Assembly (NCBI GenBank): GCA_010093485.1
Contig: MU001507.1
Location: 942,844-1,006,843, forward strand
Direction of reading: 5' to 3'
Source of the DNA: Karstenula rhodostoma CBS 690.94
Taxonomy: Eukaryota; Ascomycota; Dothideomycetes; Pleosporales; Didymosphaeriaceae
DNA: 64,000 nt
Shown here: positions 51,613 through 62,247 of the stretch, in pieces
Layout: every line of letters begins with the position of its first letter
Position numbering within the stretch: position 1 is the first letter of the stretch
The notes under the pieces: model-generated
Database searches by the model: none
What the model saw: the letters and a program-made list of their open reading frames with translations, nothing else
What the model was told of the DNA's origin: nothing
Position numbers and translations under genes: made by a program

Positions 51613-53414
51613 ATGGTCCACGAGCGACCACACGTCGCCGTCCTTCTCGTCGTGCTCGCCATCGTTGCAGCAGTGGCAGGTGCAGCCAAGCCCCTCTCCA
51701 TACGGCCTAGCCAGCAATGGTCAGTTCGAGCAGTTGCGCTCGCTTCCCCGCAGACCCTAACTCCACCCCCAACCGTCGAAGGATCTGGTCTAACGCCGCG
51801 CCCAGGGACGGCAAAGAAGGGCCTTGGAGCACCTTTCGCATCGAGGCCGGCACGCCTGCACAACAATTCCGCGTCCTGCCCGCCCACGACCAGTCCACCA
51901 CATGGCTGGTACTTGGCGAAGCATGCACCACTAACGACGAGGAATGCGCCGAGGCCCGCGGTCGTCTGTATGCCCGCGACAACTCTTCGACCTGGCAGGA
52001 GAAAGGCTTCTACGGACTGGAGCCGTGGCTCGAGGCGCGCCTTGGTCAAGAGGGTGACGGGCAGTACGGATGGGACGACATCACCCTTGGCTGGGCCGGA
52101 GACAATCTGCCTACCCTCAAAAACCAGTCTGTCGCTGGCATCGTCACAAGCGACTTTTGGCTTAGCTCTCTCTCGTTGAACCCGCGCCCCGTCAACTTCA
52201 CCGACTACAACACGCCTATACCGAGTCTTATGCAAAACCTGCGGAACAAGACCGACGATCCGATCCCAAGTCTGTCTTGGTCGTACACCGCAGGCGCCTA
52301 TAACAAAGCGCCAAAAGTACTTGGAAGCCTAGTCCTGGGAGGATACGATGCAACGCGATTCCAGCCCAACTCGGTGACGTTTCCCTTCGGAAGGGATCAG
52401 TCGTTCGATTTCCAGGTCGCCATCCAAACCATCAGGACCAGTCTGGCAGACGATTCTCTTCTCGACACAGGTATTATTGCCTACATCAGCACTTTGGTCC
52501 CTGACATTTGGCTTCCCAAAACCGTGTGTGAGCAGTTCGAGAAGGCATTCAATCTGACATGGGACGACAAAACCGAACTGTATCTCATGAACACGAGCTT
52601 GCACCAAACCTTGCTTCAGGAGGACCCCACCGTGACCTTCACACTCGGTCCCGAGGTCTCCGGCGCTGGCGTCACAATCAGCATGCCCTACTTCAACTTT
52701 TACCTAACAGCATCGACCGAATTAACCAATTCTTCTTTGCCGAAAATGTACTTTCCGTTGAAGCGTGCAGCGAATGACAGCCAATATGTCCTTGGAAGGG
52801 CCTTCTTGCAGAGCGCTCACCTCTCCGCCGACTACGAGCGAAATTCGTTCAATTTGTCCCAAGCGCTTTACCCGTCGTCTCAAAACGAGGAAGAGATTGT
52901 AGCAGTCCTCCCTCCCCTCAAGGAGACCACTCCTGGAGCCGGTGGCCCCGGAACTGGCAACAGCCCCGGGGGCTCTGGCGCCAAATCCGACAAGTCTTTG
53001 AGCACAGGCGCGATCGCAGGCATTGCAGTTGGCCTCGTTGTGGTCGTCGGAGTAATCGCCGTTATAGCGTTCCTCATGTACCGCCGGAGGAAAGCCGGGC
53101 CAAAGAAGCACGAACTCGCGGACACTGACATCATGCACCATATGTCTCATGAAGTATCCGGAGAACACATCAAGGCCGAGATGGGCGGAGGAATGTCGCA
53201 CGAAGTCGCTGGCGACATGGATCCTAAAGCTGAGCTTTCGGCGCACGGTCCACAAAAGCCAGTCGAGGCCATGGGCAACTCGGAGCAAATCTATGAGATG
53301 GCGGGTGATGACCCAAACCCTGTTGAGATGTCGGGCGAGAACATACATCACAAAATACCACCATCTTTGTTGACATCTAATCACAACGCGATGCCATCTC
53401 CTATTTCCTATTAG
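51613..53414 (+). CDS. membrane-anchored aspartic-protease-like protein, degenerate active site
   Basis: Exons 51613-51719 and 51782-53414, 579 aa. Signal peptide VAVLLVVLAIVAAVAGAA, then an A1-pepsin-like fold (residues ~40-410): FRIEAGTPAQQFRVLP, where the first DTG motif is replaced by HDQSTTWLV, GIVTSDFWLSSLSL, LGSLVLGGYDATRF and a second motif LLDTGIIAYIS. One catalytic Asp motif is thus altered, so proteolysis is doubtful. After a Gly/Pro/Ser linker comes a single membrane segment (~446-470, AGIAVGLVVVVGVIAVIAFL) and MYRRRK, then a ~110-aa cytosolic tail with repeated MSHEV(S/A)G and EMxG motifs. This type I architecture suggests a surface sensor or anchored pseudoprotease (inference). 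Eight or so N-glycosylation sites are visible. Confidence 0.85.
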
Positions 53415-53954
53415 GAAGGAAGCACATCGCCTGGCGGTCACTTCAACAACGATGAAGGTCCTCTTTTACCTTCATCGGAGCATCATTTCACCCAAGGATA
53501 CCCCCGACAGAATTAAGTCGTTCATCTATAGAATTTATAATATAATACAAAACAGTCATGTCAAGCGAACCCAACCTGCCGTGCAAGAGCTTCAAGAAAG
53601 CATGGCGACTGGCCGTAGCAAGACAAACAAAGGCGATCCAACATGCATCGAACAAAGAACGCGGAGCATTACTGGTCACATTTGGCTATGTGCAGCTTCT
53701 TACTGTTTGCGGAACCACTCGCCGTCAGCTCTTGGGAGTCCTTTGTTTCAAGGACGCCAAATTGTCTTTCATCATCACTAGGCTCAACCTTCAACTCGTC
53801 ACTACATAAACCCCGCCCAGGCGGTTTGGGTGCACACGTTCCTCACGGTTTTTATCGGCTTCTGGCGTATGTACGATTAGACGTGGTAACAAGCGGACCA
53901 TGCTAATGCATTGCAGTTGTTTGATGGTCTAGACGACGAAGACAACGCACCACA
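53415..53954. other. intergenic
   Basis: 540 bp spacer. An 83-codon frame at 53558-53809 was considered and not called. A short A/T-rich stretch lies near 53,525-53,560. Confidence 0.5.
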
Positions 53955-56009
53955 ATGGCGTACCGAAAATACTCAGGCACACACGGCTACGGCGCATATA
54001 CTGCCGAGGATGCGGATCTGGCCGACCAGGAATTCAATGATGAACGGCTTCAGAAAGCCATTCAGTACCTGAAAACCGAGGGCAGTGGCGACGCGATTGA
54101 TTTGTACCTTACCCGTGTCCAAACTATCGATGAACATATCCTCCGGCAATTTCCAGCACAAGGCAGATCCTTTGATCACAGACTGTATCAACACTTACGG
54201 GATCTGGTCCGAGAAGTCCAGGATGATGTTCAGGCTGTCGACGACGAGGAGAGCTTGTTAGATTACAATAGCGAATCTAGTGTTGAGGCGTTGTTCAAAG
54301 ACGCGGAAGACGACAGCGACATCGAGATTATTTCCGAAGTCCCAGCCGTTGCCCGTTCCTCAACACCCCGGTCTATCATCAAGACAAAGAAGACCCTGGA
54401 TTCTGGAGCCCCTACTAGGAACAAAGAGCAAATTCGCCTTGCAAGCACCTCATGTGACGATGACGTGCGTGAGAAACGTTTCCTGTACGGTGGACCGAAC
54501 AATGATCCTGAAGTTTGGCACAAGAAATCAGCACCTCTTCTACACATAGGCGAAAGCCCTTATATGGAAAGATGGGAGAGTATCAAAATCAATCGTGATC
54601 TTGCTAAGGCTCGGGGCAAGTCTCCAGACAAGCTCAAGAGCCCACAACTTTTCAATCGGGTCGACATGTACGACTCTGGGTCACAGTACAAGCTGCCGAC
54701 TGGTGGTCTCAATAATTGGTCTCAGAGCGAGGATCAATATGCGAAGATACAAAGAATGTGGTTTGCCGCGAATGGGTGGTTCAACACCGGAAGAGGACTG
54801 GGCCCACCAAAAGCGCCACGAGAGGGTCAGGACTACGCTCCTCGCATGATTTTGCCTCTTGTCGGTGATATAGACGTCAAACCTTTTGTAAAGTCTACTC
54901 CTCGCATAAGCGAAGGACAAGAAGATTCAGACGTGCCAGCGGATGAAATCTCCGATGAACGAGTTCTTACGCCGTCACAACGCTCGCCTTTAAAGTCTGG
55001 AAAGTTCACACGATTGCCTGAGACGAACTTGAAGAAATTCAACAGCACCCGCGAAGCAGCGACCCGCAGAGACAAGTCCTCGCCGCTCAGTCCTCGTGAG
55101 AGACAAATCCTCGAAACAAGGACCGCTCTCGCTACTACTCCCACTCCTCAGACGCGGCTCGCGCCAGGACCGTCAAATGGGCTTAAGAGCGACAAACGGA
55201 AACCAGGCCGACCTGCTAAAAAGCCGCAAGAACCATCTTATCATCCAATCGATTCAAACACTTCAGCAAGCGATGAAGACCTGAATGAGCTTTTTGGCAT
55301 CGAGTCTGCAGAACGGAAGCGAGCTCGCCCGGCTAACAAGCCCAAAGACCCATCTTACCGTCCCCCGCGTCGCGTCAGTCAGGATGAGGACTCACCAATC
55401 ACTCCAGGCCATGCAACAACGATCGGGGAAGAACTCCACGAGCTTCTCGGTACCGAGTCTACCAAACGAAAGCGAGCTCGCCCTGCTAGCAAGCCGAAGG
55501 ACCCGTCTTACCGTCTCCCTCGGCGCGTCAGTCAAGACGCAGACTCCCCAATAACTCCTGACAGACCAGCCCTGGAAGCAGAGCTCAACGAGCTCACTGG
55601 CTCCGGCCCCGCAAAAACCAAACGTGTCCGCCCCCACAAAGACCTTAACGACCCGGACTGGACTCCGGATCAAAGCCCCATCACCCCCACCAAGAGAAAA
55701 CGGGATGAGACGCTGTATCCCACGCCCTCGAGCAAGAGAACCAAGGTGGCGAGGAAGATGCAGACCCCGTCGTCGCTGTCGTCCTCCATGCATGTCGAGT
55801 TTGCAGGAGAGACGCCCACCCCAGCGAGGAAGGCTGTTCCGAGCAGGAAGGCGACGCCTACGAAGAGCGCCATTAAAAAGTCCAAGCGGGTTTCCGCGGA
55901 GGACCGCGAACTTGCGAATACGGAAACTTTGGAGAGGAGGGGGAAGACGATGTCGAAAAGGGAGTTTAAACCTGAGCGGCTGCGGAGCCGGGATAAGACG
56001 AAGGGGTAG
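53955..56009 (+). CDS. hypothetical basic protein with AT-hook-like repeats
   Basis: Not recognised. Single exon, 684 aa. The N-terminal ~110 residues look folded and helical (DERLQKAIQYLKTEGSGDAIDLYL). The middle contains a folded-looking Trp-rich part (IQRMWFAANGWFNTGRGLGPP, ~265-285). From ~410 on it is disordered and strongly basic with four related segments: KRKPGRPAKKPQEPSY, KRKRARPANKPKDPSYRP, KRKRARPASKPKDPSYRL and KTKRVRPHKDLNDPDW. The first contains a PGRP core close to an AT-hook (GRP flanked by basic residues). A nuclear, DNA- or chromatin-binding role is therefore plausible, but this is inference. Confidence 0.75.
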   Translation: MAYRKYSGTHGYGAYTAEDADLADQEFNDERLQKAIQYLKTEGSGDAIDLYLTRVQTIDEHILRQFPAQGRSFDHRLYQHLRDLVREVQDDVQAVDDEESLLDYNSESSVEALFKDAEDDSDIEIISEVPAVARSSTPRSIIKTKKTLDSGAPTRNKEQIRLASTSCDDDVREKRFLYGGPNNDPEVWHKKSAPLLHIGESPYMERWESIKINRDLAKARGKSPDKLKSPQLFNRVDMYDSGSQYKLPTGGLNNWSQSEDQYAKIQRMWFAANGWFNTGRGLGPPKAPREGQDYAPRMILPLVGDIDVKPFVKSTPRISEGQEDSDVPADEISDERVLTPSQRSPLKSGKFTRLPETNLKKFNSTREAATRRDKSSPLSPRERQILETRTALATTPTPQTRLAPGPSNGLKSDKRKPGRPAKKPQEPSYHPIDSNTSASDEDLNELFGIESAERKRARPANKPKDPSYRPPRRVSQDEDSPITPGHATTIGEELHELLGTESTKRKRARPASKPKDPSYRLPRRVSQDADSPITPDRPALEAELNELTGSGPAKTKRVRPHKDLNDPDWTPDQSPITPTKRKRDETLYPTPSSKRTKVARKMQTPSSLSSSMHVEFAGETPTPARKAVPSRKATPTKSAIKKSKRVSAEDRELANTETLERRGKTMSKREFKPERLRSRDKTKG

Positions 56010-56198
56010 TGCTGTTTGGTGCTTGTGGAAGGTATTATTTGGACGCGCAGTGTTTGCGATTTTTCCTTTTTACATTTGAATAGAACGTGGATTACGCCTC
56101 ACACGCAACGGTGTATTTCCGTTGCGGTTTCGTCTTGCTAAGAACCAGGTTCGCGGCATTTGATGTGTCTCGATTTTCCCTCTCTTCTATGAACTGCC

Positions 56199-58308
56199 CT
56201 ACACAAGTGTCACGCTCTTGTCGACTAGTCCTAGGCCTTCATCCAGCATCTCACCATTCATAAACCCGTGCACGTACCGTTCCTCTGCGCTCTCCGCAGT
56301 CTCAGTACTAACAGGCCGCAATATCAAGGGTGCAGCGCAATCGCGAACCATCCAGACCTCATCGCCCCTCCGTGGCGACAGCGAACACATCCCAGAGACC
56401 TTGTGTCTATGGGTTAAAAACAAGCGTCGCTGCGTCACGAGCCGGCCCGCCATGCGCCCAATCTCGCGAGCTGCAGTCGACACCGCCTCGTCCGACTCGG
56501 CGTCTTCTGGCCTGCGCTGGGCAAAACACTCGACTTCTGCCAGACTCGGGACCGCGGCGGTGTTGGTGTCGGCGGCGTCGCGGACGAGCTGGTCTAAGAA
56601 CGCGGACGATGCGCCTTTTGGCATCCTGCGCTTGGCTGTCGTCTCCCGTGCTGGACGTTAGCAACGTTGCCAGCTTCCCCTGGAGCCATGCGCGGAAATA
56701 ATTCCCGCAATGCGGTCTGGCGGGGTAGATGTATTGGCGTTGGAAACTGAGGAAGAAGACCTCAACGTTGAAAATGAATGTTCGCCAGAGAGCTTCGATG
56801 CGGTTCTGGCCAGTGCTTGTTTGTGGAGGAAGGCTTAGGAGGAATTCCATGAGTTATAGCATGGTGTCGTCTCGATTCATGAGCGCTTCGGCCGTGCTGG
56901 CCGTTACAGAAGAGATGGTGTCGAAGCGAGCGCCCGTGAGCGTGACTGTGCCCCCTGCAACATCGACTCTTCGCGGATGGGGGTCTTCAAATAGCGAGTT
57001 GGAGGCGTCGAACATGCCAGGGAGGTAGAGGCCGTTGAAGGAGATTGGATTCGGCTTCTCGATTTTCGATGTGAAGTCTGGAACCCAGGAAGGTAGACCT
57101 TCGTGGTGCTTGCGGCCCAGATCTCCGTTGACGGCCAGAAACGCCACCGATCTACTGGTTAAGAGGATCTTGCCTGTGAGTAATGTGAAGAGCTCGATGA
57201 GAGGTCCGCCAACGTTCGGCTGCACCAGCAAGATGTCCGTCTGACAAAGTCGAGCGGCTATACCGATGGAAGAGTAGTAGTAGTCCTCCGCAACTGTGCA
57301 ACTAAACCATGCAGAAGTATGCAAAAGGTAGCTAGTCCAAGCTGCAATGGCTTGCTCTGCGCTTCTTGTCCCAAAGAAGCCGTCGAGCCTATGAACAAAA
57401 GAGCCTGGCGTCGCGTCCCGGGCATCATACCAGTTGCCGTCAGCGGTCCAGGAGTCCGCCTTATTGATGATATCGGTCATCAGGTTGATGTCGTGAAAAG
57501 CGGTTGGAACAATTCCGTTGGCAAGCTCATCGGACTTTCATAGCTCTTCCTTTTTGTGGATCTCGGTGAACCAGCCCATATTTGTGAACAGCGTCACGAG
57601 CGCAGCCAGCTTCCTCCAGCTAAAAGTAAGGCCACCGCACTGTGCCTGGGAATCTTTCGCGAGGGCAATCTCTTGGATTACCCACAGGCGTGAGAGCCAA
57701 CGCGCATCGGCTATGAACTTCAGGATTTCCGCCATCACCTTCGGAATTGTTTCGGTTGAAACTTCTGTCACGTCCACCTGGTACACAGAGCGGGACACAA
57801 ACCATGGCTCGCCCTTCTCTTGAAGGAACGAGAAGACAGTATTTACTGCTTCCTCGATATATGAGAATGCCGGATGCTGTTTGCCAAACCATACAATGAC
57901 TCTGCTCGCTCCAGTGTATATCTCCCCCATGAGGGGGATGTGCTTGGATTTCTCATCCCTATCATCCTGGTTGATGCAAATAGCATCTGCCCAGATTGGA
58001 TAACCAGCTTTCTCTGCGCGCAACTGATGCAATGCGGCATGGAGGTTGTTGTCAATGTATATATCGTTTCCGTTGCACAGTATCTTCGTTAGCGGGGCGG
58101 GCCTATCTCTTTCCCTCTCGTCAGGAAAGGCGACATGATAAGAAAAGCGCCACGTATAAGACAATGCGGTATAGGCGGGAGTTGCATTGATGTTGTGGAC
58201 CGACAGCGCGCAACTAATTGGGCTTTGTGAAACAGATGTGTCGAGCTCGAGTAGGCGGATGCTCTTTAGGTCTGGGAAAGGCAGATCTCCATAAATTGGA
58301 TGCTCCAT
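56199..58308 (-). pseudogene. HET-domain (heterokaryon incompatibility) gene, disrupted
   Basis: HET proteins trigger cell death after fusion of incompatible fungal strains. From ATG 58308 the frame shows the classical HET blocks: IRLLELD, AYTALSYTWR, IYIDNNLHAALHQLR, IWADAICINQDDRDEKSKHIP, YTGASRVIVWFG and ARWLSRLWVIQEIALA. It then meets TGA at 57540-57538, continues in frame as coherent HET sequence (LPSWVPDFTSKIEKP), meets TAA at 56856-56854, continues in frame to about 56,650, and then needs a +1 change to reach the conserved C-terminal part (VSGMCSLSPRRGDEVW...YVHGFMNGEMLDEGLG) ending at 56199. No plausible GT donors flank the stops. Both stops are one C-to-T step from sense codons (CGA, CAA). 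Sequencing error cannot be excluded. Confidence 0.8.
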
Positions 58309-59195
58309 GATGGATGATGTCGATGTGTAACCCTTATCTTATCTTAAGGGTAGCAGAAATGGCGAGGCAGCGGTGTGTTGCGGGGAACTCGTATAGCGAC
58401 TGGATGGCCAATGGCGTGGCACTCGCCCTTACCCTCAGGAAACGACGAGGTTACCATCTCGGCCAGGACGACTGCACAAACGAATCCTCCGCCAACCCCT
58501 TCAGATTCTTTCCACACGTCTCCTCACAAGTTCGTCACAGCCTTCAGTAATGCGACTAACAAGTTCAAGCTTCCCAAATCAGCGAAAGTCCAGTTTCATA
58601 GCGCCCGCCTCTCGGAGGATATTTGCACTTGCTTTTTCGCTTGCTTGTTCTTTCCGCTGACCTCGTCACGTCATACATCGCAACTTCCTCCCAATGATAG
58701 GATTGCAACCTCGAAGACCTGATCATTGTTGCCAGTCGAGCCTCGGTCAGGGCTAAAATACCACGTGTATAGCAAGACAGACTGCGCGTTCGCTCTTTCG
58801 CTTACTCTGTCGACGGCGCATTGGATCGCTTAGACCACCACGGCTTCACAGCCTCATAGCTCATACCGACGCCATCGACTCTGTCCGTTCGCTATTGTGT
58901 TTGTTTGCGCTGCTATTGTGACCGGGCCCCAACGCGACATTGTGATAATCGATCGCCGCCTGCAACCACGCCATTTGACCAGACAGTCTGTATAAATCGA
59001 TTTTTACACTCGAGCTTCGGTACTCGGAATCGAGACCACCACCGAAGCAACTCAAGCTCCGTCAATAAGGACCTGCACCACACCGAAAGCTCGAGGAACC
59101 CCGAGTCCACCAACTGCATTTGCATCTACACCCTCCAGCCTTACACCAAGGTTCCTGAGAAGGCAAAACCCCAGCAGCAACCCATCAAACCCACC
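58309..59195. other. divergent intergenic region
   Basis: Between the HET remnant and the small gene at 59196. Plus-strand frames here have no recognisable domain; the part nearest 59196 is probably a long 5' UTR. Confidence 0.5.
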
Positions 59196-59453
59196 ATGTC
59201 GTCCACATCGAACAACACTGGCGCAACCTCCGACTCGCGGCCCAAGATATTGCCTCGCGACGACTCTAAGGAGGCCAAGAAAGCGGAGGCGAGGAAAACG
59301 CAGAGCCTGGAGCGTATCAGCTTGGGCCAGTTCCTAAAGGAGAGTGAGGAAGAAGGGGGGATCGGGGCCGATGGTGTCGGGGATGGGGATACTGCTGGGA
59401 AGGATGGCGGTAGTAAAGATGATGGCGGAAAGAAGAGCGGAAGTGTGGAGTGA
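59196..59453 (+). CDS. small charged hypothetical protein
   Basis: 85 aa from an ATG in CCACCATGTC context, a good fungal start. Upstream codons of the same frame are open but start-poor. Ser/Asn-rich N-terminus, then KILPRDDSKEAKKAEARK, a short conserved-looking stretch SLERISLGQFLKESEEE, and a Gly/Asp/Lys-rich tail. Predicted to be disordered. I do not recognise the family. The biased composition is compatible with either a real small protein or chance. Confidence 0.5.
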   Translation: MSSTSNNTGATSDSRPKILPRDDSKEAKKAEARKTQSLERISLGQFLKESEEEGGIGADGVGDGDTAGKDGGSKDDGGKKSGSVE

Positions 59454-59814
59454 GGTCTTCCGTTGAACTTGCGGCTTGCGGCGAGCTGTTGAAGTGGGTA
59501 TATGGTGTGGCTGTCAGGAATTTGGATGTGCCTGCTGACAAGATTTGTAGGGATTCGTTAAATATTGGGCGAGCACGAAGGATGGTATCGACCTGAGCTC
59601 ATGGGTCCGGGGTTATGCCTGTCTGGTTCATCTTGGAAAGCATTGCTGCATCATTGACTGCATTCGGCGAAATTAGAGGCTTAGCTAGCTGTATTATTTT
59701 GGGACTATTGACATGTACTGGAGTATTTGGTTAGCTGGATTACATATATTGGTTTCGATGATCTTTGTTCAGCAATGTGCCTGTTGTATACTCTTTCGCT
59801 AACCCATGAATACA
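59454..59814. other. convergent intergenic region
   Basis: 3' ends of the small gene and of the acid phosphatase. Slightly AT-rich; nothing else seen. Confidence 0.55.
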
Positions 59815-61429
59815 CTACGACTTGCAGTACTCCACCACCTTACTCGCATTCGACCCCACCAAACCATCGAGATAACTTAAGAACACATCCAGGTCCAGCA
59901 TGTCGACCTTCCCCAGGGTGGGATTGGAACTCTCCAGAACTTGTCCGCCCCACAGAATCCGGATGTACTTGTTTTTTCCATATCCACCTTTGGAATAGAC
60001 TTCAAAGACAACCTCGCTCCCCATGCCCACCCAAACCATGACGTCGACCTGCAAGATGCTCAGCAGTCTGGAGATACTTCCATCGTGTGCGACGTTGTGG
60101 CGATAAATGACAGGCGACTTTCCTGAAACCAAGTCTCGGATGTTCTGCGCAAGCTCTGCGATGAACACGCCGAACGAGCCCACGGCTGCTTGGAGTGACT
60201 GGGGCGAGTCACGGTAGATGAAGGAGTACTCGTACTGTCCCAATCGATACACGGTGTCTGCCTGCTCTTGCGTCACGCACTTGGAAGCATCGTTGATGCT
60301 GCACGGGAGGGACTTGGCGTGGCACTGGCGAGCGGATAGGTTGTCGTAGTAATGGTCGAACGACTTGTGCCAATCAGTTGAATCACTTGCGACTCCGGAA
60401 ATGGCATCCAGCGAGTTGTAGAGTGGTCTGGCTTCGTTAAGATGCTTCGTCCAGTTCGCTGCAGTACTGCTGACGCCGTAGGATGAATACAGAGACGAGG
60501 CGGCAGGACAGGGGTATTGGGGCTCCAGGGAGTCGATGCCTGTCGGCTGGATACGGAGAGGTGTGGGTGTTTTGGGCGAGTACATGCCGTTGATGAGGAT
60601 TCCAGCTACCTGGCTCGTGATCACGTTGTTGGTTACGCGATACGTTACTTTGTCGCCGATCTCGTTGGGCAAGAAACCAAGAAGGTCGTGGTATACGCCG
60701 AACAAGTCTTTACCATGCTGCCATGAGTCATCCAGACCCTCTCTAGTGATCTGTGGGAATTGGCAAGTGCCATTGAACCCGCTCGGTGCGAAAGGGTTTG
60801 TGTCTGAAGTGAAGACACTCCAGTATGCGCTTGCGGAAGTATTGCCCGAAGGGTTCAGAGGCTGACCATAGTAAAAAAGACCCTCGTCGTTGCAATCCCA
60901 CCTGTAAGTCTCCTTGGGAAAGGTATTGGAGGCGTAGGGTGTCCTCTTGTGGTGGCGATGAACGACTTCAACATATTCCAGCGCATACTCTTCGCTAGCT
61001 TCAGGATACTCCTCGCGCCTTACGTGGGGCCTGGACGCGCGGGAATGAAGTCAGTATGAGTGAAAGAGGTTGGGTTGTACGGAGTCTCTATCAGAAATAT
61101 ATGACGACTTCGTACCGGGTTGCTACGTACATGTTGCACCAGTTGTAAGTCCCGTAAGATGAATTCGGCGGCAGAGCAGAGCCATTGAAGTAAAAGCCGT
61201 GAGTTCCGGTGCTATTTAGGGCTTGCCCCAAGTCATTGATCCACGTCTTGCTGGGGGGATGCCATGAGAGATCTATCGTGGAGTTCTGCGCAACAGCGAT
61301 CAAGGGAAGCCAGGCTGAGGCTAAGGCCCTAGGATTCCGCATGTCGATTCCGAACAACTGAAAAAGCGTGAAAGTCGCGCAGGCGAAGAAGAGTGCATAG
61401 CCAGCACGCAAAAAGTTTTCATCCTGCAT
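59815..61429 (-). CDS. histidine acid phosphatase family protein
   Basis: Branch 2 histidine phosphatase, probably a secreted or membrane-anchored phosphomonoesterase. Exons in coding order 61429-61131 and 61030-59815, 504 aa. The splice joins TYNWCNM to PHVRREEYP. The catalytic motif is VVHRHHKRTPYASNTFP, which keeps the R-H-x-x-R-x-P core (His as nucleophile; the usual Gly is His here). The proton-donor motif is YRHNVAHDGSISRLL. A hydrophobic N-terminal segment (GYALFFACATFTLFQLFGI) near residue 10-28 may be a signal anchor or signal peptide. Cys residues and many N-glycosylation sites fit an extracellular enzyme. Substrate (phytate, lipid phosphate or other) is not readable. It is divergent from the MFS gene at 62248. 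Confidence 0.88.
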
Positions 61430-62247
61430 TTCTTATAGGGAGTGTACTAGAGCTGAATCCATGGCGAATGGAGATGGTCGCAAAAACGCGAATGAATTGC
61501 TGTAGAGGAGGAAGGCACGTGGGGACAAGCATCATCTGGACCCTGCCAATCACAGCCAAGTCGGTGGGGCTCATCTCGTCTCGGACGGGAACTGCTTGGC
61601 CTGCAACTCCCACAGCACGACGCTTTCGAGTTTGCGTCATGTGCAATCACTTCATGAAGTTGTAGCGCACGAAGAAAGCAGCATCTTTCAGAACTCAAAG
61701 CGCCTGTCTGCGATCGCCACTTCATAAGCTGCACACTTGATTCGTTCCTCTACGCGGTTGGTCCGATCGATGAGTGCACCGTTCGAACATCCCTCGTCGA
61801 GGTAGCCAGATCTTGGAAAGCTTGTTGCTGGCTGCGAGAATCTTCCCGACGAAGAACCGGCTCGAATCGAGCCGCAGACATCCAGCACATCCGACTGGTC
61901 GAGCTTCTGAACAATCGCCATCACGAGCCACTTTCATCGGAACCCTTGCATGAGGCTAGCGAGGAACGGTCGAGATGGCCGTTGCAAATAGGTACGTTTT
62001 TGCGGGGTGCATGCATGAAGTAGAGCATCGTCATCAGCTAGAAGTGTGACCAATGAAGCTTCAACCTATGGCTCACTACACATCGAGATCAACTGACGTG
62101 AGCTTGAAACACTATGTCGGATATATATCTTTACCCCACCGACATTCCACATTCCGTTCTTCCAATGCAATAGGATACGAAATCAGTATCCTTCAGCATC
62201 TATCGAACGCAAAAAATCAGCAGCCTAGCTGCATTGCACTATCCAAG
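61430..62247. other. divergent intergenic region
   Basis: Between the phosphatase and the sugar-type transporter. A 77-codon minus-strand frame (61688-61924) was considered and not called. No repeat or RNA gene seen. Confidence 0.5.

Noticed and set aside
53558..53809. 83-codon frame with an A-rich leader
   Set aside because: It starts in a plausible place, but the product has no recognisable motif and no supporting splice or conservation evidence; chance length for this region.
61688..61924. 77-codon minus-strand frame, protein-like composition
   Set aside because: Overlaps other frames of similar length, has no domain, and lies in a divergent promoter. It might be a gene remnant but cannot be supported.
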